Of a DNA stretch of 64,000 bases, positions 21,091-32,299 are shown one piece after another; positions within the stretch are counted from its first letter, which is position 1, and every line of letters starts with the position of its first letter. The notes beneath the pieces are model-generated. The model saw only the letters and a list, made by a program, of their open reading frames with translations. It ran no database searches and was not told the DNA's origin. Made by a program: the position numbers and the translations under genes. The stretch comes from Edolisoma coerulescens (lineage: Eukaryota > Chordata > Aves > Passeriformes > Campephagidae). Where the stretch lies: assembly GCA_013397115.1 (NCBI GenBank), contig VWZW01006285.1, positions 503,795-567,794 on the forward strand, given 5' to 3'.

Positions 21091-23080
21091 ATCATCAATT
21101 CTCCCTGTGGAGATAGGTGTGCTCCCACCGTGCGGGATGGGGAGAAGCAGTGCCAGCTGGGATGGCACAGGCTTCCTCTAGCACAGGGAAATAAGACTAA
21201 AACTCCACAGAAGCTGCAATTAAAGGCACGTGTTGGGCAAGAATTGCAGGGGAGCGGTGAGGCAAAAGGGGGGATGAGACCCATTCCCAGCAGAAGGAGG
21301 CAGAGCACAGGGATCCGACAGCTCCCGGCTGGACACCTCCGGTCCCCGGTCCCCTCGGAGCCTGGGGAGGTGACACGGTGCTGAGCAGGGGCAGCGAGCT
21401 GCAAGTGAAGGATTCGGGGTCACTCTGGGCTCGGATCCGCCCCGCAGGGAGCAGCAGCAAGCCCAGCAGCACCTCCACACACACGGAGCCACTCCACGAG
21501 GCCGTGGCAGCAGCGAGCGACCCCGAGCCCACAGACTGAAACAGCCACCTGCCAGGAAAGCTCTCTTTCCTCTCTCTGATCCCTTGAACTGGTTGCTCAG
21601 ATTTTCCGTGGCTCCCGCGAGCCTCCAGCCGGGACAATCCCAGCCATCCAGCCCGACCTGGAGCCACTCCCGGCAGCCAGATGCCAGAAGGCAGCACTGT
21701 CACCAAAATATCCGTTAGGTCGCGGTCACCGGTGTAAACAATTCGGTTTAGAGCCGTTGAAAAGGACACAGGATAAGGCATCAGCTTGTTCAGGTTTACG
21801 TAAATTTTTTGAAGGGTGTATTTCCCTGCGTTCTGGGTGTCCTTGATACACACCAAAACACATCCCAAATGCCACCCTAAGGGCAGCTGTGGAGTTTAAC
21901 CGAGTGGAGGGTGCCAGGCAGGGCACCTCAGGATCAAGGACAGCCTGTGCCCCCAGGCTGAGCCCCGCTGGGAGCAGCAGGACCCTCCCAAATGTGCCCT
22001 TCCAGCAGCCTCTTCCCATTTATCCCGAGCGGGCTCCTCCTCAGCAGATGTTCAAGACTCAGCACTCAGGCTCACACAGAGGAACTTCCAAAACAAACCA
22101 TCTGGAAAAGAAAACAGCAAACTATTTGCAGGCTATTTCCCTCCTCTGCTGCGTCCCCGATCCCAAAGTCACCGGGAAGGATTGGGGAGGACAGGGAGCG
22201 CCAGCACGGGAACGGAAGGAGCGTGTCAGGGAAAGTTCCCAGCAGGCCTGCAGCTGTTCCAGGGAAATATGGCAAGGCAGCCCTGCTGCTCGGCACGGCC
22301 CAGGGCTGGCGAGGCACCCGCAGCTGCTTTGTCCCATGCGAGCTCTGCCCCATGGAGCTGGGGGCAGCAGGAGCCAGGAGGACACAGGGCAGCTTCTCCC
22401 TCTTTGCTTTCTATCCTGGCTTTCTCCCACCTTGGGAGGAGCTGGTAACTTCAGCCCCCAAACGGGAAAGTCGTCTGTTGTTCACCCGTTCCTCATGTCA
22501 GAGGCTGTAGCCGAGGTGTTCTGGCCTCCAGCAGGTCCCACGGGGCTGCAGTTCCCCTTGGAGCTGAGGCGCTGCCCTGCGGCACTGCACTCACAGGATT
22601 ATTCCAATTACTGCCAGCAGCCACCAAGTGTGCTGGGTGTTGTAGGGCTTTCTGCTACCCCTGGCGGCACGGGAGAGCCCATTCCCCGTCGGGCTGTGAT
22701 CCCCCGGTGCTGGTACTGTGGATTATTGCTGGAGGGAGGGAGGGAGGGAGNGTCAGAGCTGCGGTGGGAAATAGGTGTGTGAGCGCTGGTGCAGCGTGTG
22801 CGGGGTCACACGCGGTCACAGCCGCTGGTGACAGACCGTGCCGGTGCCTCCCTTCCCTTCGGCTTTGTCGGGATCTCTCAGCCCCTCTGGGGTCTCCCCT
22901 TCCCCGCCTTTCCTGCACAGCCCAGGAAATGGGGCAGTGAAAGCCGAGTCACACATCCCTGCGCTGCGTTTCCGGAGGAGCAAGTGTGACTGTCAGGTTT
23001 ACAAAAGATTGTTTATGTTCAGCGGCGTGAAATGGGGAGCGAGTGTGCGGAGCGGAGCGGGAGCGGGGGCTGACAGCGCC
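21091..23080. other. GC-rich spacer with a small AT-rich island
   Basis: No gene is recognised. A plus-strand frame at 21889-22782 is long but low-complexity and spans an N. An AT-rich patch at about 21715-21890 may be a minor element. CpG density rises toward 23000. Confidence 0.45.
22731..22751. repeat. (GGGA)n repeat with single N
   Basis: About five GGGA units, with one undetermined base at 22751. The run meets the sequence rule for a G-quadruplex. Confidence 0.85.
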
Positions 23081-23172
23081 GCATCCATCCTCCCTGCTGG
23101 CTGCATCCATCCTCCAGCCGCATCCATCCTCCCTGCTCGCTGCATCCATCCTCCAGCCCCATCCATCCTCCA
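23081..23172. repeat. CATCCATCCTCC minisatellite
   Basis: Five imperfect units built on GCATCCATCCTCC, spaced about 18-25 bases, inside a CpG-enriched stretch (about 22940-23480). Confidence 0.85.
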
Positions 23173-23850
23173 CGCTGCGGCGGCCAGAGCGCCGGGCCCG
23201 CCTGACAGGGGCCATAAATCACCGCTGGGAGATGCTGTACCTACAGCTTACACCGCTCCCCGTGACAAACACACAATAATCCACACAGCACAGCACTTTT
23301 TCTCCCCTCGCTCCCTGCGCCGCCGGTGCTCGAGTGACGACAGGAGGAAACCTGGAAAGCCTGGATGCGTCCTGCGGGACCGCGGGGAGGAGCGGGGCTG
23401 TCACAGGTCTGCGTCACAGCGGGGCCAGCGGCTGTGGGGGGACCCGAGCGACGGGGACACCTTTGCAGAGGCCAGAGCAGGGTGAGCCCTCCCTGCCCAG
23501 CACGGGTCCCGTTCCCAAGCCGTGATTTTCACTCGCCACAGCCCGAGGAGGACGGAGCTGGGGCAGGTGATGGAGCTGGGGAGGATGGAGCAGCATCCTG
23601 GGCATGGCCAGGCCGGGCACACGGGGCCGTGGTTCCCGCAGCCTGGACAGACCTGCCCGGGCTCTGTGCTGCTGGAGAGGTGACCCCGCCGTGGGCACAG
23701 GGCCCTGATGTCGAGGCACAGACGTGCCAGCCCGGCCACCTCACCCAGGCTCCCTCCTGGCACCTGGGAGTGGAAACACAATCCCCAGAGGAGGAGAAGG
23801 AAAGGCAGGAGGCAACAGTGCCGCCGCCACCCTGGGCTGTGATTTGCGAG
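23173..23850. other. GC-rich, CpG-enriched spacer
   Basis: No gene is recognised. GGGTGAGCCC near 23480 resembles a plus-strand donor, but the preceding sequence has no credible start or acceptor. Confidence 0.4.
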
Positions 23851-24130
23851 GGAACAGGAAGGAAAGAGGCCTATCTGGTTGGACAACCCTTAAATCAATG
23901 TATCCTAATTAACAAAAGATCTAATTCATCAAAGTGACAGCAACTCTATTTATATCACCTCCTTCCATGGGGGCTGCTGGGGGTTTAGGCTTGGGGATTT
24001 TTCTCCCTTCCCTTTTCTGACAGCTTTATCTTTCCCACACACATTTTAATTTTCCCTTTCTGGGGGAGAAGGACTGATAGTGAAGCTTTCCTTGGGAATA
24101 TGGACATTTAATTGACATTTTCTGCCTCAC
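23850..24130. other. AT-rich block, candidate conserved non-coding element
   Basis: Contains CCTAATTAACAAAAGATCTA, an AAGTGACAGC (TGACAG core) and TATTTATATCACC. Candidate enhancer from composition and motifs. Confidence 0.42.
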
Positions 24131-24420
24131 CCCCAAAATAGCGGGATATGTGGGGGGAGCTGGGAAGGAGAGGTTATCTCAGAGAGGTGCAGGTCTGATT
24201 TGGAGGAGGAGAAAACTGCTGACAGGTGAGCGGGGGGGTGTAGCTATCCGTGCAGAATGTGGTCAGATCCTGCAAGCTGGGGCTGTGCTCTGAAAATACC
24301 CCCAGCAGGAACCGTGGTCGTACAGGGATCTTGGCTTTCTCCTGGAAAAGCAAACCCTGAGAGCTTGACAACGCGCTGGCTGACACCTTAAATCTCGGAG
24401 TGCATAAAAAGAAACCCAAC

Positions 24421-24438
24421 TGTTTTGTTTTGTTTTAA
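24421..24438. repeat. (TGTTT)n microsatellite
   Basis: About three and a half TGTTT/GTTTT units, a simple repeat. Confidence 0.8.
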
Positions 24439-24490
24439 TATCTGAAACCTCGTGGTTTGGGGGCTGGGAGCGCAGGAGGCTGAATTGCCG

Positions 24491-24498
24491 TATAAATA
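24491..24498 (+). promoter_or_regulatory. Candidate TATA promoter
   Basis: TATAAATA is flanked by GCCG and CCGGGCCC, so it stands out from its surroundings. Initiation would be expected near 24521. About 190 bases further on, GTAAGA at 24714-24719 is a consensus splice donor in the same orientation. Together these suggest a short first exon, coding or non-coding, of about 24521-24713. No transcript data are available. Confidence 0.32.
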
Positions 24499-24724
24499 CC
24501 GGGCCCGTGGCAGTGCAGAGCTGCTCCGCTGCTCTCAGCAGGCTCAGCTCGGGAGGAGCGAGGCTTGGACGTGATATAGGAACACAAAAATAGTAATAAT
24601 AGTAATGAATCCCCGCTCAGCCACTCCTCCCGTGGCAGCGCAGGAGCAGAAATCCGAGCTGCAGAACGCAAGCCCCGGCTCGCGAGGAAGAGGAAGCTCA
24701 GGAGGCTGCAGGGGTAAGAAATCC

Positions 24725-24772
24725 CCAAAGCGAACCGAAGCGAACCAAAGCAAACCAAAGCAAACCAAGGCG
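24725..24772. repeat. 10-base tandem repeat
   Basis: About five copies of AAAGCGAACC/AAAGCAAACC, with the copies drifting by one or two bases. Confidence 0.85.
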
Positions 24773-24899
24773 AGGCAGCCCCGCTCTGAACCGCAGCCTG
24801 CTCGGAGCACACGGAGAGCAGGAGATGAAAGGGCCATAAAATGGAGCCGCGGCTGCAGCAGCCCATCCATCCTGGAGAGCGGGGTACCTGCACCTCCCC

Positions 24900-25060
24900 G
24901 AGCCTAAACTTCTGATGAACCAACGCGCTGCCGAGCGCATTTATATGCAAAGGCGTATAATATGTCCCCTGTATCTAATTATCTGTCAACCTGAGGCAGT
25001 TTGTTTTCCAAATCGGCCTCTCGGCTGTGACTTTATGAGGTCGTAAAGAAAACGGTGCCA
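24900..25060. other. AT-rich block with POU, homeodomain and MEIS-like sites
   Basis: Contains TTATATGCAAAGG (ATGCAAAG at 24945-24952), TAATTA at 24976-24981 and CTGTCA at 24983-24988. The compact combination of POU, homeodomain and MEIS/TGIF-like cores is typical of developmental enhancers. Confidence 0.48.
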
Positions 25061-25980
25061 CTCTCGCACCGGAGCGCCGGGAGAGCGCCGGGAGAGCCTG
25101 GATCAACAAATTACTGTCTTTAATGGTGTCTGCTCATGCAGGCCCCTGCCCTCCAGTGTCCCGGCACAAAGAGCCCTGGCGTGGGCAGCCCCGGCGCCTG
25201 GGCGGCCCCAAACCCTGGCACAACCCCTGGGGAGCCTGGACAGCCCCAGTCCCGGGCAATCCGGACAGTCCCCAGCGCTGGCACGGTGGCTGGACAGGGC
25301 AGCGAGGGCAGGAGTGACCCCCGTGCTGCCCCCGCCGCCTGCTCGCCCTGCTCTGGCCCCACGGACACGTTCCAAAGTTTGGCAGGAGCTGGTGAGCTCC
25401 AGCCCCTTGGCTGCGAGAGCAACACCGCCAAGCCACGGATTCCTCTGCCCACGCTGCTCCCGTGATTAATGATGGAAAGGAATTAAAAAGAAGGAGAAAA
25501 AAAAAAAAAGAAAGAGCGAGGGAGAGGGGAGGGGAGCGGGTCAACAGCTGAGTGCAAGGCAAGTCGCTAGACAGGGAGTAATTAAGATACTTGGGTAAAT
25601 ATGATTAATAAGCTCAAACTGGCAGGGTGTGCAGTAAACAAGGGCTAACCAGATGGTACCCTTTCCTTTCTGACAATGCTGCAAGCTTTGTAAAAATAGG
25701 AAGGAAGGCTCCAGATCCTCCCAGCGAGCTCGGGAGGAGGGAGGATTCAGCACGGGGCCAGGGCAGTGAATCACCTGATAGGAATGAGAGACATTTCCCC
25801 CTCCATCACATCCCGGCCAGGGACTGGGAAAACACCAACACATGGATCAAACACATGGATCAAACACACGGATCAAACACACAGCTGATCCCTGAGCCGG
25901 CGGGGCTGGGAGTGCTGGGAGGGCACCAGTGAGCACCACGGGCCAGCCGTGGCCAGGGGGTCGTGCCCGACCAGGGCTGG
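25061..25980. other. GC-rich spacer with AT-rich inner part
   Basis: The segment 25131-25450 is GC-rich with no recognised gene. The segment 25460-25700 is AT-rich, with an A(13) run at about 25497 and TAATTAAGATAC. Confidence 0.4.
25838..25882. repeat. 15-base tandem repeat
   Basis: Three copies of GGATCAAACACA(C/T).G with few changes. Confidence 0.85.
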
Positions 25981-25984
25981 TCAG

Positions 25985-26470
25985 AAATTTCCCCCCAAAA
26001 ACACTTCCCTGTCAGGAGATGCCATTTCACCAAAGGTGAAACATTTGCGGAAATGCGCTGATTTTGACGAAATTGCATTTGGAAAGAAAAATCAAAGGAG
26101 AAAATCATTTCGATAAGGCCAAAGCATTTGAGTTTGACCTTTTAGGAATTAAATGGCATGGGGTTTTTTTCCATTTCAAAAAGCATTTTGTTTCAATGTT
26201 ATATATATATATATATCTCTATATCTGTAAGAACTGCTGAAGCCAGAGTGAAATGTTGTGATTATCCCAACATGTGATGATACATTTCCCCCAGTGCAAT
26301 ACTTCATGAAATTAAGCCCAAATATCCTTCTGCTTCGAAACCTGGAACATCAGAGCAGCAGGACAATGTGTTCAGGTCTCAGAACTATCCGTTTGCACTT
26401 CACTATTTACTGTCCAGCACTTTGGAAATAAAAAACTTGCCAAGTAGCCCCAGGTATTAATAACAGACTA
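25985..26470. other. AT-rich stretch, possible old unclassified repeat
   Basis: The left part alternates AAAT and TTTC runs (GAAACATTTGCGGAAATGCG, TTGACGAAATTGCATTTGG) in the style of very old interspersed repeats. The right part includes (AT)n at 26199-26216. No family could be named. Part of it may be a conserved element. Confidence 0.3.
26199..26216. repeat. (AT)n microsatellite
   Basis: Eight to nine AT units. Confidence 0.9.
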
Positions 26471-26940
26471 AATCAGCACTTGACTCTCAGCTTCCTCAGG
26501 ACAAGGATTCTCCTTCTTCCCAGCTGAAAAGTTCCCAGTGATAACGAGAACAGCAAATGTTTTGTCTTCACAGGAGATGAGTAGAACTCGGGGCATGGGA
26601 GGAACTCTCGGAATCCCAGCTTCTCCCAGCGCTGCTTTTTCCCACAACTCGCCCTTTCCACCGCAGGTGAGGTGTCTCAGTGTGGTGGTGAGCTCCTCCT
26701 GGCCTGGGAGGTTGTCCCCTGGCCACAGACCCAAGGTCACTCCTGATCTCCCTGCCCAGATTTTGAGGCTGCTGTGGCCACCACAGCACCCCCAGGGCAG
26801 AGGACAGGGCTGGCTCTGCCCTGTGCCACGTTTATCACACCAGTGCAGGACTGGGAGCGCCTGTGGATGCTTCCAGTGTGAGAAACGCAGTGAGATTTGC
26901 TGGGAGGCTTGGAGGCTGCAGGAATAGCCAGTGGCTCGAG
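26471..26940. other. GC-rich spacer
   Basis: No gene is recognised. CGCAGGTGAGG near 26663 resembles a plus-strand donor without a credible upstream exon. Confidence 0.4.
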
Positions 26941-27430
26941 GAGGTGGGGTAGGGATTAAAGATAAAGAAGAAATTTCAGCTCATTGGCAGGACACATATT
27001 TTTCCAATATAAAAGCAAATGGGGGAACCCTTAAATAAATTGACTCTATAAAAACGTCCCTTTGTATTACCGCCTCACCTTTTCAGGGGGAAAACACCAA
27101 GGTTTATATTTGTGGATCCAGAATAAAAATATCAGTGCTGCTTTGTAATTTCCCAGAGCCACCAAGCAGTCCAGAGCTATTTAAAATCCACAGGCCCCCC
27201 TCGGCACCCAGCGCCCGCCCGGCTGCAGGAGCAGCTGCCATGGAATTACAAGTCCTCGTCACAAGTGAGGAGAAACAAGTTGTGGCATTTAGGAAAGGTC
27301 TGCAAAAATAGGTGTCAGACCTTAACTAATAGTGATTGTCCTTCCATTCTGCTGTAATTTACATTTAATTCACACATTTCATTTCCATTTAAAATATGAT
27401 TACAGTGTTTTGAAGCACATCTCACCTGTC
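26940..27430. other. AT-rich block
   Basis: Includes CAATATAAAAGC, TTAAATAAATTGAC, CTTAACTAATAG and CATTTAATTCAC. Stops in most frames. Candidate non-coding element. Confidence 0.38.
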
Positions 27431-27639
27431 CCCTCCGATTAGGGCGGGATGAAAATAACACGGAGCAGCAGGAGCGAGGCTGGGCTTGGCTGCGGGGTGG
27501 GAAACACACGGTGCTGCTCGGGGACAGGGAGCACTTCCCAAAAACACCCCCGAGCAGGGGCAGAGGGGCAGGACACAGACACAGCCCTGCCCCACCTTCC
27601 TGCTGCAGCTCTTGCCCCAGGGCTTCAAGCACCAGCTTG

Positions 27640-27780
27640 AAAGGTGTCACACCTTCCACCAGCTCCAAGCCCCATCCAGCCTGGCCTCGGACACTGCCAG
27701 GGATGGGGCAGCCACAGCACCTCCGGGCAGCCAGGGCCTCACCGCCCTCGCAGGGGAGAATTCCCCTCCTCCTGCAGAGG
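27640..27780 (-). mobile_element. CR1 LINE fragment, minus orientation
   Basis: The reverse complement of the CR1 3' region: CCAAGCCCCATCCAGCCTGG, then GGACACTGCCAGGGATGGGG, then GGGCAGCCAGGGCCTCACC. Truncated and diverged. Confidence 0.85.
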
Positions 27781-27899
27781 CCTTCCAGAAGATTTTTTTT
27801 TAAACACAAAAAGTCCTGGCTCAGAAATAAATCAGGCAGGCCCTCCCCAGCCCGTCCTCAGCCCGCGCTGCGCCCGCCCCCGGAGCGCCGCAAAGGCAG

Positions 27900-28240
27900 G
27901 AAGGCGCTGATTAATATCTGCTACGTGTAGGGGAAAACAACAACCCCGTAAACAGTATTATTAACCCATGGGCTGGCAATAAATCAGTGTGAGAAGGTGA
28001 CCTCAGCAATGCTGGAGTAATCCTGTGTGTCAGGGTAAATTTATGAGGCCAATTTTATTGGCCTGTATGACCCAGGCTCCTTGGAGATGTCTCAGTAACA
28101 AATCCAATCCATATCATTTATTAGCTTTGCACAGTGTCAGCTCGGAGCACGGGAGGGATCCCATTAAATCCGATTGCTCCCTCTGCCAACCATGGGCACA
28201 AATAAGCTGTTGGATAATTGTCGGCTGCGAGGAGCCCCCA
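27900..28240. other. AT-rich block
   Basis: Contains GCTGATTAATATC, GGCAATAAATCAG, GTAAATTTATGAGG and CATTTATTAGC. Candidate non-coding element. GC-rich spacer follows to about 28800, with a 232-codon minus frame (28114-28812) that shows no motif. Confidence 0.38.
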
Positions 28241-28799
28241 TTAAGGAATCTGCTCCCGGATCCATGCGGCTTCCCCGGCTGGAAGTGCCGGGGTTGGCTT
28301 TGGCCATCGGCCCCTTGCCCTCCCTTGCCCGTGCTGGGCTGGCAGCGGCAGCAGCAGGGGTTGGCTGTGGGGATGGAGTGACAGAGGTGGGGACAGAGGT
28401 CCCCTCCTCGACCTCCCAGGTGCTGGACGAGGATCTGGTGGCCCTGGGAGCTGCTGCTGGGCCGGGGAAGGTGCGGGGAGCGCGGGGTCACGGCGAGGAT
28501 GTGGCTGAAGGGATCCTGCGAGCAGATCTCTGGCGGGCGAGGGGCACACGGAGGGATTTCAGAGCTGTTGGTGGCTGAAACTCCTCCCTCCAGGAGAGAA
28601 GGGATCCTCTGGCTGGGCCCTGCAGGCGGCGGCCAAAAATCCCCCATTTTGGGGCGCTTGGGGACCTGGTGGTGACGTGTGTGTGGTGCCGAGCACCCTG
28701 CTGGTGACAGGAGCAGTTGTGCCTTCGCAGCAGCACCTCTGGGTCTGGTCCCTGTTGGCCAAGCAGGGCCTGGTGGAGCAGTTTGGGGCTGTTTGACTG

Positions 28800-29150
28800 T
28801 CCCTGTCATCATAAGGTTTACGGATGGTTAATTTATTCTTTATAGCACAGTCATTGATGGCTGTTAAATCACAAATGAGAGCCAATAAAGGGTGAATTGC
28901 AGCTGAAATTACACTGTTTATATGACAGCAGAGTGCTGGCTAAAAGATTCATATGCCGCTGATGAAGTACGTTATAAATTTTAATTACCATAGTTTGTAC
29001 AAATGACATGTTTGAAATGCTATTGAGTAATGTGACCCTGATAATGAAACTATAAAATAAATCATTAACTTTCTGAATGAGCTTTTTTATTTCCATGCTA
29101 CATGAAGTAAACTTTCCAATTTATTCCATTGCAGTCTTCTTCTGAACAAA
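28800..29150. other. Strong AT-rich block, candidate conserved non-coding element
   Basis: About 350 bases, among the most AT-rich in the window. Includes GGTTAATTTATTC, AAAATTACACTG-like words, GATTCATATGCC (octamer-like), AATTTTAATTACC and AATAAATCATTAAC. Sharp GC-rich edges. The 75-codon minus frame across it is AT-driven and not called. Confidence 0.52.
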
Positions 29151-30589
29151 AAGTGCAGAGAGAAGAGTCACAAACTTCCTCTCCACTCCTGGGGACACTG
29201 ACAAGCAAAGCCAAGGAGGGATGAGCGGGACCGTGGTGGGAAGGATGTCAGCAGAGTGGCCAAAGCCAGGCAAAGCCCCCGAAGTGCCTGGTTAATGCAG
29301 GACGAGGCCGAGCTCCTGCAGCCACAGCCAGCTCAGCCGAGCGAGCGCAGAGATAAGAGCAGGGCTTGAGCATCAGCTCCGAAGAGCCATAAAAATCACA
29401 AGCACCAAAGAGAGAAAATCTCCATCGAGCTTGGGCTGTAATTATAACTCGCTCGCCGGCCGGGGGCTCCGCAGCCCGAGCTGCTGGAGGAGGCCCTGCT
29501 CTCCCCCGGGAGCTGCCGGGATCCGCCGGAGCTTTGGAGCCAGAGCAAAGGTGCCTGAGCCCCGACGGTTCCACACAGCCGCCCAGATAATTCCTGGATG
29601 GGAGCGACAGCCGAGCTCCAGCCCAGGGAGGGATTTCTCCAGAACCTCCCTGGGGAAGGAAGCGCAGGCCGGGCATTTGCTGACGGTCAGTCCTGCTCCG
29701 CTCATCAAGACAAGGGGATGCCTCTAAAGCCTCTGGAAGACACTGGAATCAGGTTGTCACCTTATTATGTTGCCATCTATTATCTTTTTAAGGGATACAG
29801 GGCATGAAACAAGATGGGAGTGGGCCAGAGGTTTGTTCCCACCCCTCTGCGGAGGGTGTTCCAAAGCACCGTGTGCCCTGCTCCCCTGTGCCCACACTGA
29901 CCCATCCCAGGGCAGGAGCAAAGGGCTCCTCCTGCCCCTCAACCTCCTCCAGAAAATCCTCCAGCTCCGGGGCTCTCTGCCCCCCTCGCCAGCACCGCCG
30001 GCTTCTTCCTCATCCCCTTGGTTAACCTTTAATTAGGAACCTGTTCTTTGCCCACCTCGGGCTGGATGTGAGCCTCTCCTGCTCCCCAGCCTCCCCACAC
30101 TGGAAATAAGCAGCGTGACCGTGTCCCAGGGCAAACAAAAGGTGGCAGTGGGAGTCTCCCCATAAGCAGCTGGGAAGGAGGGGGAAGGGGCCCCGTGACA
30201 TTTCCAGCCGTGGGGACGCAGCAGGAGGTTGCAGGTCAAGTGCCGTGCAGGGGTCGGGATGCAGGAGATGAGGTAATTTATGACCCATAATGAGGTTTGT
30301 GGTTCTCTGTGCAGAGGTAGGGATGGATCTCATCCCTCGAGCCACGAGGGTCTCTGTGTGCAAGGTTTATCCATGGAGGCTGTGGTGGATCCTGCCTGGG
30401 TGCGTCCCAAAATCTGCCCCTAAATCGGGCAGAGTGTGTTTGCCAGCGGGGTGGGCAGCGTGGGCACCCACTGTGGCCACCGTGGCACAGGCCACAGCCA
30501 CCCCACCCCTCTCCGCAGGCCTCACCGGCCCCTGTGTCCTCCCCAGGAGTGTTTGGAGCTGCAGGACTTTAACGCCCGCTTTTGTCTTA
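29151..30589. other. GC-rich spacer, CpG-enriched in part
   Basis: CpG-enriched at about 29430-29600. A short AT-rich island lies at 29720-29820 (TTATTATGTTGCC). No gene or transposon is recognised. Confidence 0.45.
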
Positions 30590-30930
30590 TCAGCCACACT
30601 GGAAATATTCCCAAGCAGGCTGCTCATGCCGCACTACTTACCATTAAAAGAAAGGACCACATTATTGCTGTTATAAACCATTGATTAAGGTTTATAATAG
30701 CAATAATCCCCTCGAAATTCGTTGTTACTGCAGTTAATGACCAGTTTATTAGAGCGTTAACCATCCTTGGCAATGGGCTGAGTCGTTTAATGCTGGTAAC
30801 GACCAATTTCTCAAGGGTTATTGCTTAAATAACAAGCCTTTGTTAGATATATGTTCCCCCACCAGATACTGCTCCAGCTGGAACCTTCTCCTGTGAAATA
30901 ATTGTTAATTATTTCCTCCAAGTTTTGCCA
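30590..30930. other. Strong AT-rich block containing inverted repeat
   Basis: Includes a 19-base inverted repeat (listed separately), GCAGTTAATGACC, GAGCGTTAACC, AATTGTTAATTATTTCC and TTATTGCTTAAATAAC. The block is dense in TTAAT/TAAC cores and lacks plausible coding frames. Candidate enhancer. Confidence 0.5.
30661..30707. repeat. 19-base-pair inverted repeat
   Basis: The left arm 30661-30679 (ATTATTGCTGTTATAAACC) and the right arm 30689-30707 are reverse complements except at one position. That position would be a G-U pair in plus-strand RNA. The loop is 9 bases. As DNA it is a palindromic site with TTTATAA/TTATAAA halves. The stem is too short for a standard microRNA precursor. Confidence 0.85.
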
Positions 30931-31240
30931 CCATGTCTCGAAGTTTTAGGTGGGAAGGGTTGCTGAGGGCGCAGAGTGTCAGAGCTGCTGAGAGCTGAGG
31001 CTGGGTGACGTGAGGGGAAGCAGCCAGAGACACTGGAGCCATCACAGAGGGCTGTGGGAACTGTCCTTAATGAGGTTTTTTACCTCCTCTGTCACCCAGG
31101 AGTGTCCCAGCCCTGGGCACGGCCACCCCTGGAGCAGTGCAGAGGCACCGGCTCGAGTTGGGAGCAGGGAAGTGTCCGAGGATGAGCCCCGAGCCATCCA
31201 AGAAGGGTGAGAGACACCAGAGCTCTCCCTCCCCTCTCCC
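30931..31240. other. GC-rich spacer
   Basis: Nothing is recognised. Confidence 0.4.
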
Positions 31241-31430
31241 CTTACATTAATTTGATCGGAGCGTCTCCCGTCGTTAACGATGTCCTATCGTGTCGCGTTA
31301 GTCCCGTCCCGCTAACAGCATTCCCCGGGCCTGACACCAGATGAAAGGTACAGATACGATTACCCTTTAATTGTGTCATATTAGCGAAAATAAACACTGA
31401 TACAACGCCAGGCTGACACGAAACGATGGC
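31240..31430. other. CpG-bearing AT-rich block
   Basis: Unusually for an AT-rich block, it keeps many CpG steps (CCGTCGTTAACGATG, TATCGTGTCGCGTTAG, GATACGATTACC). A perfect 10-base palindrome, TCGTTAACGA, lies at 31271-31280. Retained CpGs suggest an unmethylated regulatory site. This is inference. Confidence 0.42.
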
Positions 31431-31719
31431 GGAGCCCTGGGAACGGGATCGGACTCGTGGCTCCCAGCCCCAGCCCGCTGCCAGGCCCGGGTGTTCTCCA
31501 GGAGAACGCGGGAGGGGATCTCTGCCCGGGTTCCCATCGCTGCCTCTGTGCTGCCAGATGTGCGGGGAAGCCCCCGGCCCAGCCCCCTCCCCTCGGCACA
31601 GCCCCCAGCCCCTGGGAGCCGTCAGTGGGGGCGGGACGAGGTGGCACTGCCACGATCCGCTCACTGCCAGCTCCTCACCCTCGCCTCTGCCAGCTCCTCA
31701 CCCTCGGCTCCAGCTGCCT

Positions 31720-32130
31720 CTAACAGGCTTTTGGATTTTGCTATGCAAAAAGAGCATCCCCCCATAATTCCCCCAGAAAAATTATATTTCCATAGCAAAT
31801 TAAATTTCAAGCTTTCCTCTCTCTTGTTAAGAAACACAAAGAAAATCTTGATTTGAGGAATTGATTGAAGCCTGAGCGGTGTTAGGGTTGGTTTTGGTGT
31901 TTGCCTCCCTCCTTTTGCTCTTTGTTCCCACGTTTGTGGGGTCTTTGAGGTGTCATTGGGAAAAAAATAAGGAAAAGGGAAGGAGGGATTACTCCAAAAT
32001 CTGTGAGAACTGTAAGTGGTTTTGGCAGTGAGATGCTGATCTTCTCCTGCCACACTTCGGGCTCCTCCAGCCCCTCAGGAGGCAGGAACCTCCCTAAAAG
32101 AAATTATAAATAGGAAACCTGAAACGTTTT
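31720..32130. other. AT-rich block with octamer-like site
   Basis: Contains GCTATGCAAAAAGAGC (from about 31739), CCATAATTCC, AAATTATATTTCC and CAAATTAAATTTC. Candidate non-coding element. Confidence 0.4.
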
Positions 32131-32299
32131 CCCCCTCTCTGGGACGGAATTAGGATTTTCTCTCTCCCCCATCAGCCAGGACTCTCGCTGGTGCCAGGCA
32201 GCTCTGAGAGGGACCCTGGCTGGGAGAAGCGCGAGGCGTTGGCGCGGCCCCGGTCCAGCCAGGCTGGGTCTGTCTCTGGTCCCTGTCACAACTGCTGCG

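Noticed and set aside
21889..22782. 297-codon plus-strand open frame
   Set aside because: Crosses an undetermined base, has no motif, and competing frames are open throughout.
28114..28812. 232-codon minus-strand open frame
   Set aside because: Crosses both GC-rich and AT-rich sequence with no change of codon pattern and has no splice sites or motif.
28869..29096. 75-codon minus frame with protein-like residues
   Set aside because: It lies in an AT-rich candidate non-coding element. Its Ile/Asn/Leu/Phe-rich make-up follows from AT content.
30661..30707. MicroRNA precursor
   Set aside because: The stem of 19 base pairs and loop of 9 are too short for a usual precursor, and no known microRNA sequence is recognised.
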